A DNA stretch of 5,503 nucleotides from LGRD01 sp031378125 (GTDB lineage Bacteria; Pseudomonadota; Gammaproteobacteria; Burkholderiales; Burkholderiaceae_C). Below the pieces are notes generated by a model. The model searched no databases. It saw only the letters and a list, made by a program, of their open reading frames with translations, and was not told the origin of the DNA. The DNA is taken from positions 1 to 5,503 of the forward strand of contig JANNDW010000413.1 in the NCBI GenBank assembly GCA_031378125.1, read 5' to 3'. The translations under genes and the position numbers were made by a program. Of this stretch, positions 1 to 5,503 are shown in pieces; position 1 is the stretch's first letter, and every line of letters begins with the position of its first letter.

Positions 1-2066
1 TCGGCGCCGGCCACCTTCACGCCCACCGGGCTCTTGATGCCGGTGGCCAGCATGTCGATGCGGTTGCGGATCGGCGGTACCCAGATGTTGGCCAGGCCCG
101 GCACCTTGACGATGGCGTCGAGTTCGTCGACCAGCTTGTCCTGCGTCATGCCGGCGCGCCACTGGCTCTTGGGCTTGAACTGGATCGTGGTCTCGAACAT
201 CTCCAGCGGCGCCGGGTCGGTGGCCGTTTCGGCACGGCCGGCCTTGCCGTAGACACTCAGCACTTCGGGCACGGTCTTGATGAGCCTGTCCGTCTGTTGC
301 AGCAGCTCGGCCGCCTTGCCCGCACTCAAGCCCGGCAGCGCTGACGGCATGTACAGCAGGTCGCCTTCGTCGAGCCGCGGCATGAACTCGCCGCCGATGT
401 GCTGCAGGGGCCACAGACTGACGACCAGCGCGACCGCCGCGACCACGAGTGTGAGCTTGGGCGCCCGCAGCACGGCATTCAGCAGCGGGCGGTAGATCGC
501 GATCAGCCATCGATTGAGCGGGTTGGCCTTCTCATCGGGAATGCGGCCCCGGATCAGGTAGCCCATCAGCACCGGGATCAGCGTCGCCGACAGCCCGGCC
601 GCTGCCGCCATCGCATAGGTCTTGGTGAAGGCCAGCGGCGAGAACAGCCTGCCCTCCTGCGCCTCCAGCGTGAACACCGGAATGAACGACAGCGTGATGA
701 TCAGCAGCGAGAAAAACAGCGCCGGCCCGACCTCGGCGGCCGAGTCGCCGATCACCTTCCAGTGCGCCTCGCCTTCGAGCTTTTGATCGGGGTGGTCATG
801 GCCCCAACGCTCGAGATGTTTGTGCGCGTTCTCGATCATCACCACCGCCGCATCCACCATCGCGCCGATCGCGATGGCGATGCCGCCCAGCGACATGATG
901 TTGGCATTGACGCCCTGGTAGTGCATCACGATGAAGGCCATCAGGATGCCGAGCGGCAGCGACACGATGGCCACAAAGGCCGAGCGCAGGTGGAACAGGA
1001 AGATGAAACACACCACCGCGACGACGATGAACTCTTCGAGCAGCTTGAAGCCCAGGTTCTCGACCGCGCGTTCGATCAGGCCCGAGCGGTCGTAGACCGG
1101 CACGATCTCCACGCCCTTGGGCAGGCTGCCTTGCAGTGAGACCAGCTTGGCCTTGACCGCGGCAATCGTCTCCAGCGCGTTCTTGCCGGATCGCATCACG
1201 ATCACGCCGCCGGTGGCTTCGCCTTCGCCGTCGAGTTCGCCGATGCCGCGCCGCATCTCGGGCCCGACCTGGATGCGCGCCACGTCGCCCAGGCGCACCG
1301 ACACGCCGGCGTCGGTGCTCACGAGCGGCACCTTGCGGAAGTCGTCGAGCGATTGCAGGTAGCCCGAAGCCCGCACCACGTACTCGGCCTCGCCGAGTTC
1401 GAGCACCGAACCGCCCGCCTCCTGATTCGACTTGCGGATCGCATCGACCACCTTGGTGTGCGCGATGCCGTAGGCCGCCAGTTTGTCCGGGTCGAGCAGG
1501 ATCTGGTACTGGCGCACCATGCCGCCCACCGAGGCGACCTCGGCGACGTTCGGCACCGTCTTCAGTTCGTACTTGAGGAACCAGTCCTGCACTGCGCGCA
1601 ACTGGCCGGCGTCCTGCGTGCCGCTGCGGTCCACCAGCGAATACTGATAAATCCAGCCCACGCCGGTGGCGTCCGGGCCGAGCGAAGCCGTCGCGCCAGG
1701 CGGTAGTCGCGCCTGCACCTGGTTCAGGTATTCCAGCACCCGCGAGCGCGCCCAGTACAGGTCGGTACCGTCGTCGAACAGCACGTAGACGAAGCTGTCG
1801 CCGAAGAACGAATAACCGCGCACTGTCTTCGCGCCGGGCACCGACAGCATCGTCGTCGTCAGCGGATAGGTGATCTGGTTCTCGACGATGCGCGGCGCCT
1901 GGCCGGGGTACGTGGTGCGGATGATCACTTGCACATCAGACAGGTCGGGCAGCGCGTCCAGCGGCGTGCGCAGCACCGAATAAATGCCCCAGGCGCTGAG
2001 CATCAGCGTGGCCAGCAGCACCAGGAAGCGGTTGACGATCGACCAGCGGATGAGGCTGGCGATCAT
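1..2066 (-). CDS. cusA: CusA, Cu(I)/Ag(I) RND efflux pump, inner-membrane subunit (C-terminal part outside window)
   Basis: This is the proton-driven inner-membrane pump of the Cus tripartite system, which moves Cu(I)/Ag(I) from periplasm or cytoplasm into the CusBC channel. The frame is open from ATG 2066 to the left edge, giving 688 residues; the family is about 1,040-1,050 long, so the last third is missing. The N-terminus (RFLVLLATLML, then DALPDLSDVQVI) and the segments GPDATGVGWIYQYSLVDRSG, SNQEAGGS and GPEMRRGI are typical of CusA. A membrane block starts near EEFIVVAVV (about residue 340). GGIAIAIGAMVDAAVVMIEN carries Asp405, the proton-relay Asp of E. coli CusA. The three metal-site methionines fall at 573 (LLYMPS), 623 (PLEM) and 672 (RIDM), exactly the E. 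coli numbers, so there is no insertion or deletion up to that point overall. These residues argue for monovalent Cu/Ag rather than Co/Zn/Cd (CzcA-type) substrates. The start overlaps the cusB stop by ATGA. A GGGAG ribosome binding site lies 6 nt upstream (2073-2077). No frameshift or stop was seen. Confidence 0.96.
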   Translation of the reverse strand, partial: MIASLIRWSIVNRFLVLLATLMLSAWGIYSVLRTPLDALPDLSDVQVIIRTTYPGQAPRIVENQITYPLTTTMLSVPGAKTVRGYSFFGDSFVYVLFDDGTDLYWARSRVLEYLNQVQARLPPGATASLGPDATGVGWIYQYSLVDRSGTQDAGQLRAVQDWFLKYELKTVPNVAEVASVGGMVRQYQILLDPDKLAAYGIAHTKVVDAIRKSNQEAGGSVLELGEAEYVVRASGYLQSLDDFRKVPLVSTDAGVSVRLGDVARIQVGPEMRRGIGELDGEGEATGGVIVMRSGKNALETIAAVKAKLVSLQGSLPKGVEIVPVYDRSGLIERAVENLGFKLLEEFIVVAVVCFIFLFHLRSAFVAIVSLPLGILMAFIVMHYQGVNANIMSLGGIAIAIGAMVDAAVVMIENAHKHLERWGHDHPDQKLEGEAHWKVIGDSAAEVGPALFFSLLIITLSFIPVFTLEAQEGRLFSPLAFTKTYAMAAAAGLSATLIPVLMGYLIRGRIPDEKANPLNRWLIAIYRPLLNAVLRAPKLTLVVAAVALVVSLWPLQHIGGEFMPRLDEGDLLYMPSALPGLSAGKAAELLQQTDRLIKTVPEVLSVYGKAGRAETATDPAPLEMFETTIQFKPKSQWRAGMTQDKLVDELDAIVKVPGLANIWVPPIRNRIDMLATGIKSPVGVKVAGA

Positions 2067-3478
2067 GGCTTGCTCCCGGAGGCCGCTGCATTCGTTGCAG
2101 CAGGGATGGGCTCGACATTCAGCCGCGCCTCGACCCCCTTCAGGCTGGCCTCGGAATCGATCAGGAACTGCGACGACACCACGACGCGCTGGCCGGCCTG
2201 CAGGCCGCGCTTGATCTCCGTCTGGCCACCGCTCTCGATGCCGATCTCGACATCGACCGGCCGGAAGCGGCCGTTGTCCTCCGACAGCATCACCACCGTG
2301 CGCTTGCCGGTCTGGATCACCGCCTCGGTCGGAATCAACAGCGCTTTCTCGGCGCGCATGTCCATGAACTGCATCTGCACGAACATGCCCGGCACCAGCG
2401 CGCCGTTGGCGTTCGCCAGTTCGAGCCGCGCCTTCAGCGTGCGCGTGGTCGGGTTGACCTCAGGCAGGAGGGCCTGCACCTTGCCGTCGAACGTGGTGCC
2501 GGGCAGCGCCGGGCTCCTGGCCTGCACCTTGGCGCCGGGGCGCAGCAAGGCCGCCTGGCTCTCCGGCACCTCGGCATTCGCCCACACCGTGCCTGTGCCA
2601 TTGATGCGGAACAGCGTGGCGCCCGCCATCACGGTCATGCCTTCGCGCGCCATCAGTTCGGTGACCACACCGCCGATCGGTGCCACGAGCGTGATGCGCG
2701 GTTGCGTGCGACCGGTGCTGTCGATCAAGGCGATCTGCGCCTCGCTCATGCCGGCCTGGCGCATGCGCTGGCGAGCGCCATCGACCAACGCCGCGAGATC
2801 GGTGCCCTGCATGCGGCGCACCGACAGGAACTCTTCCTGCGCGGCAATCCACTCCGGCACGTACAGCTCGGCCAGCGGCTGGCCCTTGGCCACGCGGTCG
2901 AGCGTGGCGCGCACATGCAGCCGTTCGACGAAGCCGGTGGCGCGCGCCTGCACGATGACCTGATCGCGCTCGTTCCAGGCGATGCTGCCGACAGCGGCCA
3001 CCTGAGGCGACAGTGTTCCTTCCGCGACCTGCGCGGTGCGCACGCCGAGGTTCTGCTGGATGCGCGGGCTGACGGTCACCTTGCCTTCGTCCGCCGGGTC
3101 ACCGCCGTAAACCGGCACCAGCATCATGTCCATGAACGGCGACTTGGCCGGCTTGTCGAACTTGTTCCCCGGCACCATCGGGTCGTGGTAATAGAGGATT
3201 CTCTTGCCCGTGGCGGGGTCGACCTCACCGGCCTTGATGCCGGCGGCGATGTGCCGGCGGGTCGCTTCTTCGCCCTGGGCGATGCTTTGCGGCACGGCCT
3301 GCGTTGGCCCTGCGGCCGCTGGGGCGTCGCTGCCACCGGCGCTTGCTGGCGCCGAGGCTATGTTCATGCCAAGGTTCATGCCGCGGTTCATGCCCGTGGC
3401 ATACAGGCCGTAGCCGGCGGCACCCAATGCGCCCGCTGCAACCAGGCCGATCAGGAGGGTTTTGAGCTTCATGGTCAT
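2063..3478 (-). CDS. cusB: CusB, periplasmic adaptor (membrane-fusion protein) of the Cu(I)/Ag(I) efflux system
   Basis: The adaptor links CusA to CusC and delivers metal to the pump. It is 471 residues, longer than E. coli CusB (about 407), mainly through an extended N-terminus. Residues 5-27 are a hydrophobic signal or membrane anchor. They are followed by a GMNRGMNLGMN repeat (Met30, 34, 38) and a low-complexity Ala/Gly/Pro linker. At about 96-124 lies the heavy-metal-binding segment YYHDPMVPGNKFDKP followed by SPFMDMM, with His98, Met101, Met116, Met118 and Met119; it matches the DPM and FMDM methionines that bind Cu(I)/Ag(I) in E. coli CusB. The remainder has adaptor features: QARATGFVERLHV and LVAPIGGVVTEL (lipoyl halves around a helical hairpin), then VWANAEVPES, LPEVNPTTRTLKARLEL and the C-terminal SSQFLIDSEASL. 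The first ATG (3478) overlaps the cusC stop by ATGA. However, GGAG at 3481-3484 is only 2 nt from it and 8 nt from a second ATG at 3472 (MKLKT), so the true start may be 3472. The family call is firm; the start is not. Confidence 0.95.
   Translation of the reverse strand: MTMKLKTLLIGLVAAGALGAAGYGLYATGMNRGMNLGMNIASAPASAGGSDAPAAAGPTQAVPQSIAQGEEATRRHIAAGIKAGEVDPATGKRILYYHDPMVPGNKFDKPAKSPFMDMMLVPVYGGDPADEGKVTVSPRIQQNLGVRTAQVAEGTLSPQVAAVGSIAWNERDQVIVQARATGFVERLHVRATLDRVAKGQPLAELYVPEWIAAQEEFLSVRRMQGTDLAALVDGARQRMRQAGMSEAQIALIDSTGRTQPRITLVAPIGGVVTELMAREGMTVMAGATLFRINGTGTVWANAEVPESQAALLRPGAKVQARSPALPGTTFDGKVQALLPEVNPTTRTLKARLELANANGALVPGMFVQMQFMDMRAEKALLIPTEAVIQTGKRTVVMLSEDNGRFRPVDVEIGIESGGQTEIKRGLQAGQRVVVSSQFLIDSEASLKGVEARLNVEPIPAATNAAASGSKP
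3362..3394 (-). repeat. Three 12-bp tandem repeats encoding GMN units in CusB
   Basis: The 9-nt core GTTCATGCC (plus strand) occurs at 3362, 3374 and 3386, a strict 12-nt period. On the coding strand each unit reads Gly-Met-Asn plus one variable residue. It places Met30, Met34 and Met38 just after the CusB membrane anchor, on the periplasmic side. The perfect core with changed spacer codons points to a recent small expansion. Confidence 0.85.
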
Positions 3479-4824
3479 TGCTCCGTCGCTGTGGCCGGCG
3501 TTGTTGGGGTGCGATCACGTGCAGCCGGTTCGTGGCCGGCCGGGATCAGGTAGTGGAGCTGGGCCCAAAGCCGCGCGGTGTCCATGTCGAGCCGGATGCG
3601 CTCCATGCGGGTGTCGATCTCGGCGCGGCGCGCTTCGAGCACCGCTGCCAGCGTCCCGGTGTTGGCGCGGTAGGCCGTGAGCACGGCGCGCGTGCGCTCG
3701 TTGGCGAGCGGGATCAACGCCTTCTCGTAGTGGCTCAAGCGCTCGCGGTTGCCCTGCCACTGCTGCAACATGACGGTTGCCTCGGCCAGGTGGGCCCGGG
3801 TGGCTTCGTCGCGTTCGGCGCGCACTTGTTCGGCGAGTGCCAGCTTCGCGCCCAGCTCGCGGTCCTGCCGGTTTTTCGGGTCCCATTGCAGCGGTATCGA
3901 CACATTCACCGAGACCATGTTCGAGAACGCCGGCCCGCGCTGGCTGAACATCAGTTCCACATTCCAGTCGGACTTCTGGTTGCTTTGCGCGACCTGCACC
4001 TCGGCCCGGGCCACCTCTTCGCGTTTGGCCAGCAGCGCGACTTGCGGGTGGTGCAAGAAATCGCCTTCGAGGTCGGTCGGCCGCAGCCCCACCGCGTCGG
4101 TGGCAGGCGCCTGGCCCAGCGGCCGCGCTGCGGCGCTGCCGATCCAGCGCGCCAGCAGGGTCGTGGCCATGGCGACCTGGCGTTCGATCTGCAACAGGCG
4201 CTCGTCGATTTGAGCCACGCCCAAGCGTGCCGCGAACACGTCGCTCTGTGAGCCCCGGCCGCCCCGGTAAGCGGCTTCGCTGGCTTCGATCTGCAGCGCG
4301 GCTTCATCGCGCTGCTGGGCCATCAAGGCGCGCAAACGCTCCTGGTGGTAACGATCGAACCACGCCAGCGCGGTGTCGCGCTGCAGATTCGCCAGCGCCA
4401 GCGCGCGCCCGGCTTCGGCCGCTTGTGCCTCACGCTCGAAGCGCGCGGTTCGGGCCTGGAGCTTGTCGCCGCGGGTGAGTTCCTGCGCAACGCCGAGCGA
4501 GCGCATCGTCATGAAATCGCGCGTCAGGCTGAACTGGTCCGGCCCGTTGACCGGCAGGTTGTTGATGCCGGCCTTCAACACCGGGTCGGGTTTTTGTGCT
4601 GCCGCCACCGCCATGTCGCGCGCCGCGGACACGGCGGCGTCCTGGGCCGGCAGTTGACGGGACCGATCCTGGGCCAGGCGCAGCGCATCGGCCAACGACA
4701 GCGGCGCTGGCAAGGGCGGCGCGCTTTGGGCGAAGCCGGTCGTGCAGAGCAAAAACGCGGCGGCAACGGTCAGCGCTGGCAACGCAGGGCGACGGCGCAG
4801 CGCAAGGGACAAGGCGAAGGACAT
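3475..4824 (-). CDS. cusC: CusC-like outer-membrane factor, TolC family
   Basis: This 449-residue protein is the outer-membrane channel of the Cus system. An Arg-rich N-terminus and a hydrophobic core (about residues 15-31, ending GFAQ) form a signal peptide, with a likely cleavage after GFA. The Cys in FLLC lacks a good lipobox (Leu at -1), so lipid anchoring of the E. coli CusC kind is doubtful. Two outer-membrane efflux (OEP) repeats follow. The first starts at SLADALRLAQ (about 43) and runs through long helical Ala/Gln/Arg-rich stretches to about 230. The second runs from the LEGDFLHHPQVALLAKREEV region to about 430, with the strand-like VSVNVSIPLQWDPKNRQ and the helix-end motif YRANTGTLAAVLEARR. 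The tail is Thr/Pro/Ala-rich. The start is well fixed by AGGAG (4830-4834), 5 nt before the ATG. The 3' end overlaps cusB by 4 nt. OEP proteins are poor indicators of substrate; the Cu/Ag role rests on cusB and cusA next door. CzcC-type naming is the alternative. Confidence 0.9.
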   Translation of the reverse strand: MSFALSLALRRRPALPALTVAAAFLLCTTGFAQSAPPLPAPLSLADALRLAQDRSRQLPAQDAAVSAARDMAVAAAQKPDPVLKAGINNLPVNGPDQFSLTRDFMTMRSLGVAQELTRGDKLQARTARFEREAQAAEAGRALALANLQRDTALAWFDRYHQERLRALMAQQRDEAALQIEASEAAYRGGRGSQSDVFAARLGVAQIDERLLQIERQVAMATTLLARWIGSAAARPLGQAPATDAVGLRPTDLEGDFLHHPQVALLAKREEVARAEVQVAQSNQKSDWNVELMFSQRGPAFSNMVSVNVSIPLQWDPKNRQDRELGAKLALAEQVRAERDEATRAHLAEATVMLQQWQGNRERLSHYEKALIPLANERTRAVLTAYRANTGTLAAVLEARRAEIDTRMERIRLDMDTARLWAQLHYLIPAGHEPAARDRTPTTPATATEQ

Positions 4825-4829
4825 GAAAT

Positions 4830-4834
4830 CTCCT
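4830..4834 (-). promoter_or_regulatory. Ribosome binding site of cusC
   Basis: AGGAG lies 5 nt before ATG 4824. It is a strong site by itself and fixes the cusC start, but it is entirely inside the 3' arm of the 11-nt inverted repeat. Confidence 0.75.
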
Positions 4835-4847
4835 GAAGGTCGAGACA

Positions 4848-4875
4848 GAAGCCGCGGGCCATTGGCCGCGGCTTC
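4848..4875 (-). repeat. GC-rich 10-bp hairpin in the gap before cusC
   Basis: GAAGCCGCGG (4848-4857) is repeated inverted at 4866-4875. Allowing a one-base bulge, two more G-C pairs close a 3-nt loop. Neither side is followed by a T-run, so it does not look like an ordinary intrinsic terminator. It lies between the small leader-like gene and cusC and forms the core of the larger nested structure. It could act as a pause or processing site, or stabilise the outer stem. Confidence 0.6.
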
Positions 4876-4895
4876 GCATCGGAGGCTTCAGGAGA

Positions 4896-5345
4896 TCAGA
4901 TTCGGTAGCAGCAGTGATCGATGCTGTGTGGCAGCGGTGGATCGCGCTCGCGGCTGCGCTGCTGCGCGGCCCAGGCGGACAAGCCCAGGCTGGCTGCGGC
5001 CGGCAAACGCAGCGTCAGCGCCGGCAACAGCGCAGGCGCGGGGACCGATGGGGCGTTTGCGGGGTCGAATGTCTGCGAACCGTCCGTGCAATGCTGCATG
5101 CACAAGCCTGGTTGCTCGGGATCGAGCGCGGCACCGCCACCGGACATCCTCTCGGCGCAGGGGGTTGCCGCAGTCGCTGTCGCAATCGCTGCCGCAGTCG
5201 CTGCCGAACCCAAGCCTTGCCCGGCCGCCGCAACCGCCATCGGGCACGCGTAAGCGGCCGTGGCGAGCTGTGTGAACAGCACCGCCAGCACCAGCCAGCT
5301 CGAAAGCCAGCGCCGCAGGGCTTGGCGAAACAGCATGCTGGGCAC
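4896..5345 (-). CDS. Small exported Cys/His/Met-containing protein heading the cus operon (positional counterpart of CusD/SilD)
   Basis: I do not recognise a defined family. The frame encodes 149 residues from GTG 5345, or 146 from the in-frame ATG 5336; neither start has a clear ribosome binding site. The N-terminus is a convincing signal peptide (LRRWLSSWLVLAVLFTQLATAAYA), with a likely cleavage before Cys34-Pro. Possible metal ligands are Cys34, Met36, Cys63, Met67, the CMQHC motif (Cys82, Met83, His85, Cys86) and the C-terminal HSIDHCCYRI (His140, His144, Cys145, Cys146). Between the first two Cys is a low-complexity Ala/Thr stretch (about 47-61), and a Pro/Ala/Leu-rich stretch covers 98-126. 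It ends 71 nt before cusC in the same orientation, and the gap can fold over the cusC ribosome binding site. In C. metallidurans a small gene (cusD, silD) sits in this place, but I could not compare sequences. Roles that fit are a periplasmic metal-binding accessory or a translated leader that senses copper, as shown for the DUF2946 protein CruR of Bordetella; the CruR RAPP motif is absent here. The gene itself is likely real; its function is open. Confidence 0.7.
   Translation of the reverse strand: MPSMLFRQALRRWLSSWLVLAVLFTQLATAAYACPMAVAAAGQGLGSAATAAAIATATAATPCAERMSGGGAALDPEQPGLCMQHCTDGSQTFDPANAPSVPAPALLPALTLRLPAAASLGLSAWAAQQRSRERDPPLPHSIDHCCYRI
5167..5203 (-). repeat. Short imperfect tandem repeat in the small exported gene
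   Basis: The 13-mer GCCGCAGTCGCTG (plus strand) occurs at 5167 and 5191, with a close variant between them, a period of 12 (sub-period 6). In the annotated frame it encodes an Ala/Thr/Ile stretch at about residues 47-61. The repeat length is a multiple of three, so copy-number change would keep the frame. Confidence 0.7.
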
Positions 5346-5370
5346 GATACAGGAACTCGGGTCGGTTAGG

Positions 5371-5502
5371 TCAGTGGCGACATGGCGGGGCTATCGCGCC
5401 GGCCTCGACAAAGACCTCGCTGCGGTCGTGAAACCGGCAGGCATCAAGGTTCACCGCCGCTTCTTCGGTGCCACAGCAGCCACAGGCCGGTGGCGCAGAG
5501 CG
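5371..5502 (-). CDS. Possible 3' end of an upstream gene with a Cys-rich tail (partial, frame uncertain)
   Basis: On the minus strand one frame is open from the right edge to TGA at 5371-5373 (43 residues seen), ending 25 nt before the GTG of the small exported gene. It contains ACGCCGTEEA, DACRFHDRSEVFVEA and a final PPCRH, so five Cys and two His. Its composition is balanced rather than Arg/Pro-rich. In its last 26 codons the second position is less GC-rich (about 50%) than positions one and three (about 73%), as expected of real coding sequence. A second minus-strand frame (5503-5444) reads ALCATGLWLLWHRRSGGEP and then stops; it looks like a transmembrane end and is the main alternative. 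I recognise neither. Confidence 0.35.
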   Translation of the reverse strand, partial: RSAPPACGCCGTEEAAVNLDACRFHDRSEVFVEAGAIAPPCRH

Positions 5503-5503
5503 C

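Larger units (their letters stand above)
4828..4896 (-). promoter_or_regulatory. Nested inverted repeat that can pair the cusC ribosome binding site
   Basis: Two perfect 11-nt arms, 4886-4896 and 4828-4838 (mRNA ATCTCCTGAAG and CTTCAGGAGAT), flank an inner 10-bp GC-rich hairpin at 4848-4875. The 3' arm contains the whole AGGAG of cusC (4830-4834). The 5' arm starts at the last base of the upstream gene's stop codon (4896-4898). Internal loops of 9 and 10 nt separate the two stems. Folding would hide the ribosome binding site. A ribosome terminating on the upstream gene would cover the 5' arm and free it. The repeat is seen directly; the regulatory role is inferred. Confidence 0.55.

Noticed and set aside
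1929..2963. Long plus-strand open frame (344 residues) opposite cusA/cusB
   Set aside because: It is the mirror of two well-identified genes in GC-rich DNA, with Ser/Arg/Thr-rich composition, no domain and no ribosome binding site context. The same applies to the plus-strand frames at 399-1139, 2702-3553, 3478-4251 and 4345-4836.
4740..4752. Lipoprotein signal in CusC (Cys in the hydrophobic N-terminus)
   Set aside because: The residue before Cys is Leu and the motif FLLC does not meet the usual lipobox; a signal peptidase I site after GFA fits better.
4848..4875. Intrinsic terminator between the small gene and cusC
   Set aside because: The stem is strong but no T-run follows on either strand, and the neighbouring genes are co-directional with a shared function.
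4888..5247. Minus-strand 119-residue frame with SDC repeats overlapping the small exported gene
   Set aside because: Outside the short repeat it is Arg/Ala-rich and featureless and has no signal peptide. The overlapping frame has a signal peptide and ordered Cys motifs and ends at the structured gap.
5344..5374. Possible minus-strand promoter: CTGACC (5369-5374), 19-nt spacer, TATCGT (5344-5349)
   Set aside because: The long spacer recalls MerR/CueR-type promoters, but there is no dyad in the spacer, both boxes are weak and the -10 overlaps the GTG start. It would only make sense for a leaderless start at ATG 5336, and a match this loose is expected by chance.
1..5503. CRISPR arrays, tRNA/rRNA genes, insertion sequences, attachment sites
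   Set aside because: No regularly spaced direct repeats with unique spacers, no transposase-like frame and no recognisable RNA gene were seen; nearly the whole window is occupied by the operon genes.

Overview
The window holds most of a copper/silver efflux operon of the CusCBA (RND tripartite) type, all on the minus strand. The sequence is GC-rich (roughly two thirds G+C) and the codons mostly end in G or C. The order small Cys-containing protein, outer-membrane factor, membrane-fusion protein, RND pump resembles cusDCBAF/silDCBA of Cupriavidus metallidurans, so a beta-proteobacterium of the Burkholderiales is the likely host. That assignment is an inference from gene order and composition; no taxonomic marker is present.

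Read in the direction of transcription (right to left): the right edge (about 5371-5503) may carry the 3' end of another gene with a Cys-rich tail, but its frame is not certain. Then comes a 146-149 residue exported protein with Cys, His and Met motifs (5345 to 4896). A 71-nt gap follows, containing a nested inverted repeat whose 3' arm contains the ribosome binding site of the next gene. After it come the TolC-family outer-membrane factor CusC (4824-3475), the adaptor CusB (3478-2063) and the inner-membrane pump CusA (2066 to beyond the left edge; 688 of roughly 1,050 residues visible). cusC/cusB and cusB/cusA both overlap by ATGA, so the three pump parts are probably translated as a coupled unit.

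Together CusA, CusB and CusC should form a channel across the whole envelope that expels Cu(I) and Ag(I). Specificity is well supported. CusA has Met at residues 573, 623 and 672 and Asp at 405, the same numbers as the metal-site and proton-relay residues of E. coli CusA. CusB has the N-terminal YHDPM...FMDMM metal-binding segment. A tandem GMN repeat in CusB adds further methionines.

The most interesting region is the junction between the small protein and cusC. The structure there could hide the cusC ribosome binding site unless ribosomes finish translating the small protein, whose last residues are HCCYRI. This makes the small gene a candidate copper-responsive leader ORF as well as a possible periplasmic metal binder. 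Nothing of note was seen on the plus strand: its long open frames are Arg/His/Gln-rich mirror images of the minus-strand genes.
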